A DNA stretch of 5,415 nucleotides from Tannerella sp. (GCA_031289515.1 JAITPH010000203.1:1-5415), one strand, 5' to 3'. Shown: positions 1-5,415, counted from the first letter of the stretch. Numbers and translations: made by a program. The notes: a model not told the origin generated them from the sequence alone.

Positions 1-1080
1 TTATTAACACTCCTCACTGTTGCGTATTGCAATGTGTCTGCGCAATACAGTCACGGTATTACTCCAAATGGGCCATCTCATGCACTAAAACCGTCATACT
101 CAAAATCTTCTGGTGATACTCTGTATTATATATCTTACAGTCCGAATCCATTTGATCCGAATGCGAATCTTTATGATGGCTCTCCCAGAATAACAGGCTA
201 TACGGTAATTAAACGCAGCAAAGACGGTTTGACGGATACTTTGTTTATAAATAGCGGTTTGGCGAGAATTGATATAAGACATTATAATGAAAAACAGCAA
301 TTGGTTTATTCAGTATTTGAATATCCTCCTTGTAAAATCGGTGGAGATAATTGTGTTGGGCCTGAATATTTGTATGAAAAAACGGAACACGAGTATGACT
401 CTGAAAACAGGGTATCAAAGGTAACTGTAAAGCAAGTAGGGTCAATATCAGGCGTTGAGAGCATATTCAGTATAAATACGTACGATTATGCCGCTCTTGA
501 AATGACGGAGAAAGGATATATTTACAACGGATATGAGTATGAACTTGATCAATTGAATCGCGTAACGTATCTTAAAACTCTTGACAGTCCGGATGAGTAT
601 AAGGAGTTGGACGGAAAAGAATATTGCATTGCGGATTCATACTTCACTTATTTTGAAGGAGGTCTTTCGGTTATACGCAATGAAAGGACAAGTGTTATGA
701 TACTGGGATGGCCTGACAGGTGGGTAAAAGTCGACTACTTTTTCAATGAAGACAGCAGGTTAAAAAATACATACATATCTCTTGACGGTAAGGAATGGAC
801 AGTATGGGAAAAGAGCGAAACCCGCTATGTTTATGCTACAAATTCAGGCGAATTTCCAAATTCAAATGAAAGTATTGCTTCTTCCGGTACAAATGTTTAC
901 GGAACTTCCGGCGCTATTGTAGTAAGTACTGAAAACAATGCGCAAGCATCTATTTACAGTACAACCGGTCAGGTTGTTAAAAAACAGGCGGTAAATGCGG
1001 GAACTACCCAAATAACCGTTCGGAGCGGATTTTATTTTGTTACTGTCGACAATAAAACCTATAAAGTGATAGTAAGGTGA
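1..1080 (+). CDS. Secreted protein with C-terminal T9SS type A sorting domain (5' partial)
   Basis: The reading frame is open from base 1 to the TGA at 1078-1080 (359 codons), so the gene starts left of the window. The first codons read LLTLLTVAYCNVSA followed by QYSHG. This is the hydrophobic core and a type I signal peptidase site (V-S-A, then Q) of a signal peptide, so the GTG at 34 lies inside the signal and is not the start. The last ~64 residues (from about base 886) fit a Por/T9SS type A sorting domain: a Ser/Gly/Thr-rich linker, IYSTTGQVVKK, a short beta-rich stretch, SGFYFVTVDNKTYKVIVR and the stop. In that family the domain directs export through the outer membrane and is then removed. 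The ~285-residue body is rich in Tyr, Asp and Asn and has four degenerate YD-like motifs (starting near bases 283, 394, 544 and 742). I recognise no enzyme in it, so the function of the passenger is unknown. It is probably surface-attached or released. It converges on the PBP1A gene. Confidence 0.88.
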   Translation, partial: LLTLLTVAYCNVSAQYSHGITPNGPSHALKPSYSKSSGDTLYYISYSPNPFDPNANLYDGSPRITGYTVIKRSKDGLTDTLFINSGLARIDIRHYNEKQQLVYSVFEYPPCKIGGDNCVGPEYLYEKTEHEYDSENRVSKVTVKQVGSISGVESIFSINTYDYAALEMTEKGYIYNGYEYELDQLNRVTYLKTLDSPDEYKELDGKEYCIADSYFTYFEGGLSVIRNERTSVMILGWPDRWVKVDYFFNEDSRLKNTYISLDGKEWTVWEKSETRYVYATNSGEFPNSNESIASSGTNVYGTSGAIVVSTENNAQASIYSTTGQVVKKQAVNAGTTQITVRSGFYFVTVDNKTYKVIVR

Positions 1081-1105
1081 AGTTGTCGCACAGACACATA
1101 CATTT

Positions 1106-1166
1106 AAAAATTTGCCGGGTAACTTGTTGAGTGATATAAACACTTCAGGTTATCCGGCAAAAATTT
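1106..1166. terminator. Hairpin between convergent genes, probable terminator
   Basis: A 12-bp stem pairs 1112-1123 (TTGCCGGGTAAC) with 1149-1160 (GTTATCCGGCAA), with one G-U pair. It is extended inward by GAGTG (1129-1133) against CACTT (1141-1145), and outward by AAA (1108-1110) against TTT (1164-1166) across a small bulge. The loop is ATATAAA. It begins 26 bases after the stop of the T9SS cargo gene. The T run is short on the plus strand (TTT at 1164-1166) and better on the minus strand (five T from 1111 down to 1106, with one A). It could therefore serve both convergent transcripts. The fold was done by eye with no energy calculation. Confidence 0.6.
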
Positions 1167-1263
1167 GATAATAGATTCCATATTATTCGAAAAAAAGTCG
1201 CTTATACCAATTTGAAGCTAAAAACAGTATAATTTCCGGATTGCTTCGTTCCTTATAATGACT

Positions 1264-1357
1264 TCCGCCATGTCGACCGAAGGACGAAGGAGCACAGTGG
1301 AGACATCTGTCAGCCGACACACAGATGTCTCTACTCCACTTCGGTCGACATGACGGA
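1264..1357. repeat. Long imperfect inverted repeat (REP-like hairpin)
   Basis: The outer arms 1264-1282 and 1339-1357 (19 bases) are complementary apart from one position. The inner arms 1300-1310 (GAGACATCTGT) and 1321-1331 (ACAGATGTCTC) match perfectly over 11 bp around the 10-base loop CAGCCGACAC. Between inner and outer stems the left side carries 17 bases (1283-1299) and the right only 7 (1332-1338), so the left arm has roughly ten extra bases bulging out. As RNA this would be a strong hairpin and could stop transcription arriving from either gene. Confidence 0.75.
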
Positions 1358-1382
1358 ATGTGGCACTTCGGTCAACATGACG
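1337..1382. repeat. 19-bp direct repeat inside the REP-like mosaic
   Basis: CACTTCGGTCGACATGACG at 1337-1355 recurs at 1364-1382 with one change (G to A, giving GTCAACATG), a 27-base period. The first copy overlaps the right arm of the large inverted repeat. The second copy therefore looks like a truncated extra unit. Confidence 0.7.
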
Positions 1383-1388
1383 ACCTCT

Positions 1389-1439
1389 CGTCATTCTTTC
1401 TTTTTGCTAAACTTGTTTAGTGACTTCCTCGCAATGACG
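1389..1439. repeat. Nested imperfect inverted repeat
   Basis: CGTCATT (1389-1395) is complementary to AATGACG (1433-1439), and inside it CTAAAC (1407-1412) is complementary to GTTTAG (1415-1420) across a two-base spacer. The intervening sequence does not pair well. This is more likely a second, decayed REP-like unit than a working terminator. Confidence 0.45.
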
Positions 1440-1496
1440 GATACCAACAGCACCCTCGCAATAACGTGGTACACAAATAGATGAAAAAATTCCCAA

Positions 1497-3884
1497 TTAA
1501 TTAAAGAAATCATCAAATCCGGTTTTCTTCTTTTTAACGGTATCTTCTTCTTCGTTATTAATCCTTGAGACGCAAGGATTCTTATATTCTTCGGGTACGT
1601 CGAACTTTTCGCTTTCGGTATATCCGAGTTTCTTGTCGGCATATACCTTTTTCATGAACATCGCATAGATAGGCAACGCCACCCTTGCGCCCTGCCCTTC
1701 CATCGTGTCGAAATGGATGGAGCGATCTTCGCCGCCAACCCAACATCCCGCGACGAGGTTGGGCGTAAAGCCGATATACCATCCGTCGGACTGATTTTGA
1801 GTAGTGCCGGTTTTGCCGCCCATGCTTGCTTTTATTCCGTAAGAATAACGTATTCTGGAAGCCGTGCCGCCGTCGACCACGCCTTGCAGCATACTAAGCA
1901 TTTTATACGTCACGTCTTCGGACAAGACCTCGCCCATCTGCGAAGTAAACGTAGCAACCTTATTGCCGTATGGGTCTTCGATGCGCGTCACGTACAACGG
2001 CTCCGTACGAATCCCCTTATTCGTAAAAACGGTATAGGCGCTGACCATCTCCGAGACCGAAATATCCGGCGTACCGAGGCACATTGCCACGACCGGCTCG
2101 ATTTGTCCCTTGAAGCCGCACGAACGCAACAGCCTTTCAAGCACATAAGGATTAAGATGACTCATCAGATATGCCGTCACCCAGTTCGACGAGTTCTGCA
2201 ATCCCCATTGGATAGTCACCATTTCGCCGATGCGGCCGTTATTGGCGTTAAGCGAATTTTGAGGCGACCATACTTCGCCGTTTTCACCGATTATATGCTG
2301 TTGAACATGAAGCATCCTGTCGCAAGGCGTATAGCCCTCGCTCATTGCCAGCGAATAGACAAACGGTTTCATCGTCGAGCCTACCTGACGGCGTCCGGTT
2401 GTGACCATGTCATACTGAAAATTGGCAAAATCTATGCCGCCGACATACGATTTGACATGCCCTGTCTGCGCATCCATCGCCATAAACGCCGTTCTGAGGA
2501 AAGTCTTGTAATAACGTATCGAATCGAGAGGCGTCATCAAGGTATCTATCACGCCGCCCCAACTGAAAACCGACATCTCGGTCTTCGTCTTGAAAGCCCG
2601 CGTAATCTCTTCCTCGCTTGCGCCTGCGCTTTTCATCGTCTTATACCGGTGCGACTGATTTACCGCCCTGTCCAATATCATATTTATCTGCTTCTCCTTT
2701 TCTTTATCGGGCATGGAATAAGGAAACGAGAAAGGCGAATATTTTTTATTTTTCTTCTCTTTGGAAAATGTCGGCTGCAATGTCTTTCCTATATGTTCGC
2801 GCACCGCGTCTTCGGCGTACTGTTGCATGTGAGAGTTTATTGTAGTATGAATCTTCAATCCGTCGGTATATATATTGTAGTTTTTACCGTTGGGTTTCTG
2901 GTTTTTATTACACCAGCCGTAAAGCGGATTCATTTCCCACGAGATGGAATCTTCGGTAAATTTTTGTTGAAGCCATGACGGATATTCGCTCCTGACAGGT
3001 TTTTTCGCCATAAGCAGCACGCGCAGATATTCACGGAGATACGGAGCCAGACCTTCTTTCGAATCGACGCGCGCAAAATTCAGTTCCAGAGGCATGTTAC
3101 GCAGCGAATCGCTTGCCGCATGGCTGATATAACCGTATTTTCCCATTTGACCCAATACCGTATTCCGTCGTCCCTTAGCTCTGTCTGCAAACCTTACCGG
3201 ATTGTAATACGAAGGATTCTTGCACATCCCGATTAAAAGCGCTGCCTCCTCTATTTTAAGATTTTTAGGCGTCGCATTGAAATATGTAAGCGCAGCGGAC
3301 TGTATGCCCACCGCATTGTGAAGGAAGTCGAACTTATTGAGATACATGTTGATTATTTCTTCCTTTGTATAATATTTTTCGAGCCTTATGGCTATGACCC
3401 ATTCGATAGGTTTCTGGAGTATCCGTTCGACTACGCTGCCGGCGTTCGGCGAGAACAGCAGTTTAGCCAGCTGTTGAGTAATAGTGCTGCCGCCGCCGGC
3501 ATTCTTTTGCAGGAAAAAACCGCGTTTTATAATAGCCCTCAGAAGCCCTTTTATGTCTATGCCGCTATGTTTTACGAATCTCACGTCTTCGGTAGCAATC
3601 AGCGCCTGAACAATAGCAGGCGACAGGTCGCTGTATTTTGCAAAGATGCGGTTATCCATGTCGTACGAATAGCTGCCGAGCATAAGACCGTCTTCCGATA
3701 AGACCTGCGATGCGTACCGGTCTATCGGATTCTCCAACTGATCGATTGGCGGCACGTATCCTATATGTCCGTTCGCTATCGCGATAAACGTGACGGTAGA
3801 CACAATTAAAATTACGCCAAAGAAACTCCAAATCGAGATGTTGACAATCCTGCTAGTCTTATTGTTTTTGAAAAACGACGGCAT
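1497..3884 (-). CDS. mrcA: Class A penicillin-binding protein 1A (transglycosylase/transpeptidase)
   Basis: This is a bifunctional peptidoglycan synthase of 795 residues, a normal length for class A PBPs. It polymerises lipid II into glycan strands and cross-links their peptides on the periplasmic side of the inner membrane. In order: a short basic cytoplasmic tail; one membrane anchor (about residues 13-37); a GT51 domain with ATEDVRF..H.G (catalytic Glu about 99), GGSTITQQ (131-138) and KEEIINMYLN (about 174-183); a linker with a Lys-rich stretch (about 375-399); and a transpeptidase domain with STMK (Ser503 nucleophile, Lys506), SSN (565-567) and KTG (691-693). All catalytic motifs are intact. 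The C-terminus is a charged tail ending GFDDFFN. I chose the ATG at 3884 because AGGAGG sits just before it and it leaves 19 bases after tatC. An ATG at 3935 or TTG at 3938 would add 17-18 residues and overlap tatC. It is the third gene of the tatA-tatC operon. Confidence 0.95.
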   Translation of the reverse strand: MPSFFKNNKTSRIVNISIWSFFGVILIVSTVTFIAIANGHIGYVPPIDQLENPIDRYASQVLSEDGLMLGSYSYDMDNRIFAKYSDLSPAIVQALIATEDVRFVKHSGIDIKGLLRAIIKRGFFLQKNAGGGSTITQQLAKLLFSPNAGSVVERILQKPIEWVIAIRLEKYYTKEEIINMYLNKFDFLHNAVGIQSAALTYFNATPKNLKIEEAALLIGMCKNPSYYNPVRFADRAKGRRNTVLGQMGKYGYISHAASDSLRNMPLELNFARVDSKEGLAPYLREYLRVLLMAKKPVRSEYPSWLQQKFTEDSISWEMNPLYGWCNKNQKPNGKNYNIYTDGLKIHTTINSHMQQYAEDAVREHIGKTLQPTFSKEKKNKKYSPFSFPYSMPDKEKEKQINMILDRAVNQSHRYKTMKSAGASEEEITRAFKTKTEMSVFSWGGVIDTLMTPLDSIRYYKTFLRTAFMAMDAQTGHVKSYVGGIDFANFQYDMVTTGRRQVGSTMKPFVYSLAMSEGYTPCDRMLHVQQHIIGENGEVWSPQNSLNANNGRIGEMVTIQWGLQNSSNWVTAYLMSHLNPYVLERLLRSCGFKGQIEPVVAMCLGTPDISVSEMVSAYTVFTNKGIRTEPLYVTRIEDPYGNKVATFTSQMGEVLSEDVTYKMLSMLQGVVDGGTASRIRYSYGIKASMGGKTGTTQNQSDGWYIGFTPNLVAGCWVGGEDRSIHFDTMEGQGARVALPIYAMFMKKVYADKKLGYTESEKFDVPEEYKNPCVSRINNEEEDTVKKKKTGFDDFFN

Positions 3885-3887
3885 GTT

Positions 3888-3893
3888 CCTCCT
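3888..3893 (-). promoter_or_regulatory. Ribosome binding site of the PBP1A gene
   Basis: On the minus strand AGGAGG is followed by AAC and the ATG at 3884. The match is perfect but the spacing (3 bases) is shorter than usual. It lies between the tatC stop and the PBP start and supports the shorter of the possible starts. Confidence 0.5.
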
Positions 3894-3903
3894 ATTTTTC
3901 GGG

Positions 3904-4737
3904 TTAATATTTGACGATATCCGATTCCGGTTCATCAACTTCTTCTTCAGGCGGCTTTTTGACGAAAAAGGCGCTGAGTTCGTAAAGTCCGTATAACGGA
4001 AAAAATACGCATGCGAGAGAGAATGGATCGCTGCTTGGCGTTATCAAAGCGGCTGCTACCAATAATACTACAATAGCATAACGCCGGTATTTGCTGAAAA
4101 ACGACCTGTTCAGCAGACCCAACTTCGACAAAAGCCACGATACCAAAGGCAACTCGAATACAATGCCCATTATAAAAATAAGCATCAGGAAATAGTCCAT
4201 GTACGATTCAAACGAAAATTCATTTCTTATCAGTTCGCTCAACTGATAAGTAGCAAGAAATCGCAAAGTCATCGGAAAAACGAGAAAATAGCCTACCGCG
4301 CAACCCAGGAAAAACATTAACGTACCGAAAAGAAACACCCATTTGATGTTTTTCTTTTCGTTTTCGTACAAAGCAGGACTGATAAATTTCCATACCTCAA
4401 ACATGAGATACGGAAAAGTCAGCAGCAACGCCAGCCAAAACGACGTCGTCATGTGGGTGAAAAATGGCGTAGCGATCTTTATGTTATACAGAATTACGAC
4501 ATAAGTGTCGTCGCAAAAATCCGGTAAGAACGGTATAGCGACCGTTACCTTGCAAAGCATACGATACAGAATGAAATCAGCCCGGCACGGAGCCAGTATG
4601 ACGTCATCGAAAATGTAGCGCATACATGCAAACCCTCCGATAGCAAACACTACAAGGGCTACAACGCAACGGATCAAAGTCCATCTTAACGCTTCAAGGT
4701 GGTCCCAAAAGGACATTTCCTCTTGTTGTGCCGACAT
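3904..4737 (-). CDS. tatC: Sec-independent (twin-arginine) protein translocase subunit TatC
   Basis: This 277-residue protein is the polytopic core of the Tat translocase. It binds twin-arginine signal peptides and recruits TatA to pass folded proteins across the inner membrane. Six hydrophobic segments are visible (about 21-43, 99-117, 132-155, 183-205, 216-233, 237-256). Family landmarks are SFWDHLEALR at the N-terminus, FEVWKFISPALYENEKK (113-129), FELP (194-197) and ITPSSDPFS (232-240). The tail is acidic (EEEVDEPESD) and cytoplasmic. Two oddities are treated as findings: the usual HLxELR reads HLEALR, and the first periplasmic loop is about 22 residues longer than in E. coli TatC and holds Cys51, Cys62 and Cys75. 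It starts 8 bases after the tatA stop. Met8 is an alternative start, preceded by AAGAGGAA, but the usual spacing to the HLxELR motif does not decide between them. Confidence 0.96.
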   Translation of the reverse strand: MSAQQEEMSFWDHLEALRWTLIRCVVALVVFAIGGFACMRYIFDDVILAPCRADFILYRMLCKVTVAIPFLPDFCDDTYVVILYNIKIATPFFTHMTTSFWLALLLTFPYLMFEVWKFISPALYENEKKNIKWVFLFGTLMFFLGCAVGYFLVFPMTLRFLATYQLSELIRNEFSFESYMDYFLMLIFIMGIVFELPLVSWLLSKLGLLNRSFFSKYRRYAIVVLLVAAALITPSSDPFSLACVFFPLYGLYELSAFFVKKPPEEEVDEPESDIVKY

Positions 4738-4745
4738 ATTATTCG

Positions 4746-4946
4746 CTACTTGGTACCGTTCGCGGTATCATCTATTTTTATCTCGTCTTCGATACCTTTT
4801 ACGCCTTCTTTGAAATTCTTGATTCCTTTACCAAGTCCTTTCATCAGTTCGGGAATCTTCTTTCCGCCAAAAAGCAGTAATACCATAACCGCGACAATAA
4901 TTATCTCGGGCGTGCCGAGGTTGCCTAAAAACAGTAATTGATTCAT
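4746..4946 (-). CDS. tatA: Sec-independent (twin-arginine) protein translocase subunit TatA
   Basis: This 66-residue protein has the classic TatA/TatE design. A short N-terminus is followed by one membrane helix (about residues 13-26, preceded by Glu14 in GTPE), then the hinge FGGKKIPEL (26-34), a Gly/Lys-rich amphipathic helix (about 33-51), and a short acidic, then polar, C-terminus. TatA oligomers form the translocation site that TatC-bound substrate passes through. TatB is expected to be longer with a longer amphipathic region; this protein is short and TatA-like, and no separate tatB is in the window. The ATG at 4946 is well supported by GGAGGA seven bases upstream. It is the first gene of the operon, behind a Bacteroidota-type promoter. 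Confidence 0.95.
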   Translation of the reverse strand: MNQLLFLGNLGTPEIIIVAVMVLLLFGGKKIPELMKGLGKGIKNFKEGVKGIEDEIKIDDTANGTK

Positions 4947-4953
4947 TTCTTAA

Positions 4954-4959
4954 TCCTCC
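4954..4959 (-). promoter_or_regulatory. Ribosome binding site of tatA
   Basis: GGAGGA on the minus strand lies seven bases before the tatA ATG (minus-strand reading ATGGAGGATTAAGAAATG). It is a strong Shine-Dalgarno match for a Bacteroidota gene, where such sites are often weak or absent, and it fixes the tatA start. Confidence 0.7.
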
Positions 4960-4979
4960 ATTTTTATTATATTAAGCCG

Positions 4980-4987
4980 CAAAGATA
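4980..4987 (-). promoter_or_regulatory. Promoter -7 box of the tatA-tatC-PBP1A operon
   Basis: TATCTTTG on the minus strand fits TAnnTTTG, the -7 element of the Bacteroidota primary sigma factor. It is about 33 bases from the tatA start, which would give a short leader of roughly 25-30 bases containing the ribosome binding site. No clear -33 TTG/TTTG element is visible at the usual distance. Confidence 0.6.
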
Positions 4988-5064
4988 CGATAATAAATTG
5001 ATTCACCTACTTTTTTTGCGATTTCTTTTTGCATCGACCTCACAATTGCTCCGTTTTCGCAAGA

Positions 5065-5211
5065 TTAGAACTTCATTCTCTCCTGTATTCTGCGGATGCG
5101 GGCGTTGATTTGCTGGCTCATAAACCCATTTCCCGCCAAACGGTACTTGTCCGCCTGATAGCGAAGTCTTGCTAACTCGCGGACGCCTTCCTTGTCAATA
5201 ATCATTTCCAT
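5065..5211 (-). CDS. Small basic protein of unknown function (48 aa)
   Basis: An ATG at 5211 opens a 48-codon frame ending in TAA at 5067-5065. The protein begins MEMIIDKEGVRELARLRYQA and ends INARIRRIQERMKF. It is rich in Arg, Lys, Glu and Gln, has no signal peptide or membrane segment, and looks mostly helical with a central Gly-Asn-Gly turn (27-29). I do not recognise a family. Support for a real gene comes from a TAnnTTTG box (5242-5235) about 24 bases upstream of the ATG, an AT-rich start region (AAAGTATAAAATATG, typical where Shine-Dalgarno sites are absent), and a position just ahead of tatA on the same strand. Met3 is an alternative start. The gap of 118 bases to tatA and the separate tatA promoter argue that it is its own unit, although read-through is possible since I see no strong terminator between them. 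Confidence 0.6.
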   Translation of the reverse strand: MEMIIDKEGVRELARLRYQADKYRLAGNGFMSQQINARIRRIQERMKF

Positions 5212-5234
5212 ATTTTATACTTTTAAAAACGCCG

Positions 5235-5242
5235 CAAAGGTA
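5235..5242 (-). promoter_or_regulatory. Promoter -7 box of the small ORF
   Basis: TACCTTTG on the minus strand matches the Bacteroidota TAnnTTTG element. It is followed by CGGC, as in the tatA promoter, so the two boxes share CTTTGCGGC. The predicted transcript would start a few bases downstream, giving a leader of about 15-20 bases before the ATG at 5211. A clear -33 element is not seen. Confidence 0.6.
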
Positions 5243-5267
5243 CAACATGTTTCATAATTATGTTGTA
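5241..5267. promoter_or_regulatory. Inverted repeat over the small-ORF promoter, possible operator
   Basis: TACAACAT (5241-5248) is perfectly complementary to ATGTTGTA (5260-5267) with 11 bases between, so the two half-site centres are 19 bases apart, close to two helical turns. The first half-site shares two bases with the -7 box and the dyad fills the spacer between -7 and -33. That position suits a dimeric repressor. The regulator is unknown. Confidence 0.4.
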
Positions 5268-5415
5268 AAACATAGTTAATAATACTTAAATACCAAGATA
5301 TATCCCTGATTTTCAGCAATATAATAGTATTTTATCTGCCGTTAGTCATCCCACTTCTATTACAAGATAGCGGCTAAGACTCCAAAACCGTTCGTAATTC
5401 TTGATTTCGAGGGTC

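Larger units (their letters stand above)
1239..1466. repeat. Mosaic of REP-like intergenic repeats
   Basis: This stretch is built from at least two short motifs in both orientations. Motif A is related to CGTCATTGCGAGG: it appears inverted at 1427-1439 and 1454-1466, and in a decayed form in 1239-1262. Motif B is related to CATGTCGACCGAAG and leads into GAGACATCTGT: it is forward at 1269-1310, inverted at 1321-1351, and partial inverted at 1364-1382. No open reading frame of note lies here and the pieces look degraded. Multicopy palindromic elements of this kind are known from intergenic regions of many bacteria. Copy number in this genome cannot be seen from the window. Confidence 0.65.

Noticed and set aside
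22..33. Possible lipoprotein signal (VAYC) in the T9SS cargo
   Set aside because: The residue before the cysteine is Tyr, not the small residue needed in a lipobox, and a good type I site (VSA, then Q) follows. T9SS cargo normally uses type I cleavage.
34..1080. GTG at 34 as the start of the T9SS cargo gene
   Set aside because: The same frame is open to base 1 and encodes the hydrophobic core of a signal peptide directly upstream. A start at 34 would remove the export signal from a protein with a secretion-sorting domain.
1081..1496. CRISPR array or small gene in the repeat-rich gap
   Set aside because: The repeats are inverted, unequal in length and irregularly spaced, with no regular repeat-spacer pattern, and no open frame with coding character is present.
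1713..2978. Long plus-strand open frame (421 codons) opposite the PBP1A gene
   Set aside because: It lies entirely antisense to a PBP with all catalytic motifs intact. The translation is rich in His and Arg, shows no recognisable family and has no promoter or ribosome binding site.
3885..3938. Upstream starts for PBP1A at TTG 3938 or ATG 3935
   Set aside because: Both overlap the end of tatC by about 30 bases and lack a clear ribosome binding site, whereas ATG 3884 has AGGAGG just before it. ATG 3935 cannot be excluded, since the spacing at 3884 is short.
4699..4941. Plus-strand frame of 80 codons opposite tatA
   Set aside because: Low-complexity Ser/Pro/Ile translation antisense to a clear tatA, with no independent support.
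5000..5064. Terminator between the small ORF and tatA
   Set aside because: Only 4-bp complementarities (TTGC/GCAA) and scattered A/T runs are present; no stem strong enough to call.
5281..5331. AATACT / AGTATT inverted match as a hairpin
   Set aside because: Six A/T-rich base pairs across a 39-base loop are expected by chance in such sequence.

Overview
This window reads as chromosomal DNA from a member of the Bacteroidota, probably Bacteroidales. Two things point there: a C-terminal type IX secretion (T9SS type A) sorting domain on the first protein, and two TAnnTTTG boxes, the -7 element of the Bacteroidota housekeeping promoter, in front of minus-strand genes. I see no phage, plasmid, CRISPR, tRNA or rRNA signal.

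Layout. Bases 1-1080 (+) hold the 3' part of a gene for a secreted T9SS cargo protein. Its start and most of its signal peptide lie left of the window. Bases 1081-1496 are a 416-base gap between convergent genes, with a terminator-like hairpin next to the cargo gene and then a mosaic of REP-like inverted and direct repeats. Bases 1497-4946 (-) form a compact operon, in transcription order tatA (4946-4746), tatC (4737-3904) and a class A penicillin-binding protein of the PBP1A type (3884-1497). The gaps are 8 and 19 bases, and a promoter and a good ribosome binding site precede tatA. Upstream of it, 5211-5065 (-) is a 48-codon small ORF that I read as a likely gene, because it has its own TAnnTTTG box and an 8+8 bp inverted repeat abutting that box. 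The last ~170 bases show no gene I can identify with confidence.

How the parts work together. TatA and TatC are a minimal twin-arginine translocase for folded proteins in the inner membrane; no tatB is present here. The co-transcribed PBP1A polymerises and cross-links peptidoglycan on the outer face of the same membrane, so the operon joins protein export to cell-wall synthesis. The T9SS cargo gene is on the opposite strand and is not part of this unit.

This is mostly an ordinary housekeeping region and I found no convincing new multi-gene system. The points most worth a second look are the small ORF with its putative operator, the REP-like mosaic, an enlarged cysteine-containing periplasmic loop and an altered N-terminal motif in TatC, and degenerate YD-like repeats in the T9SS cargo.
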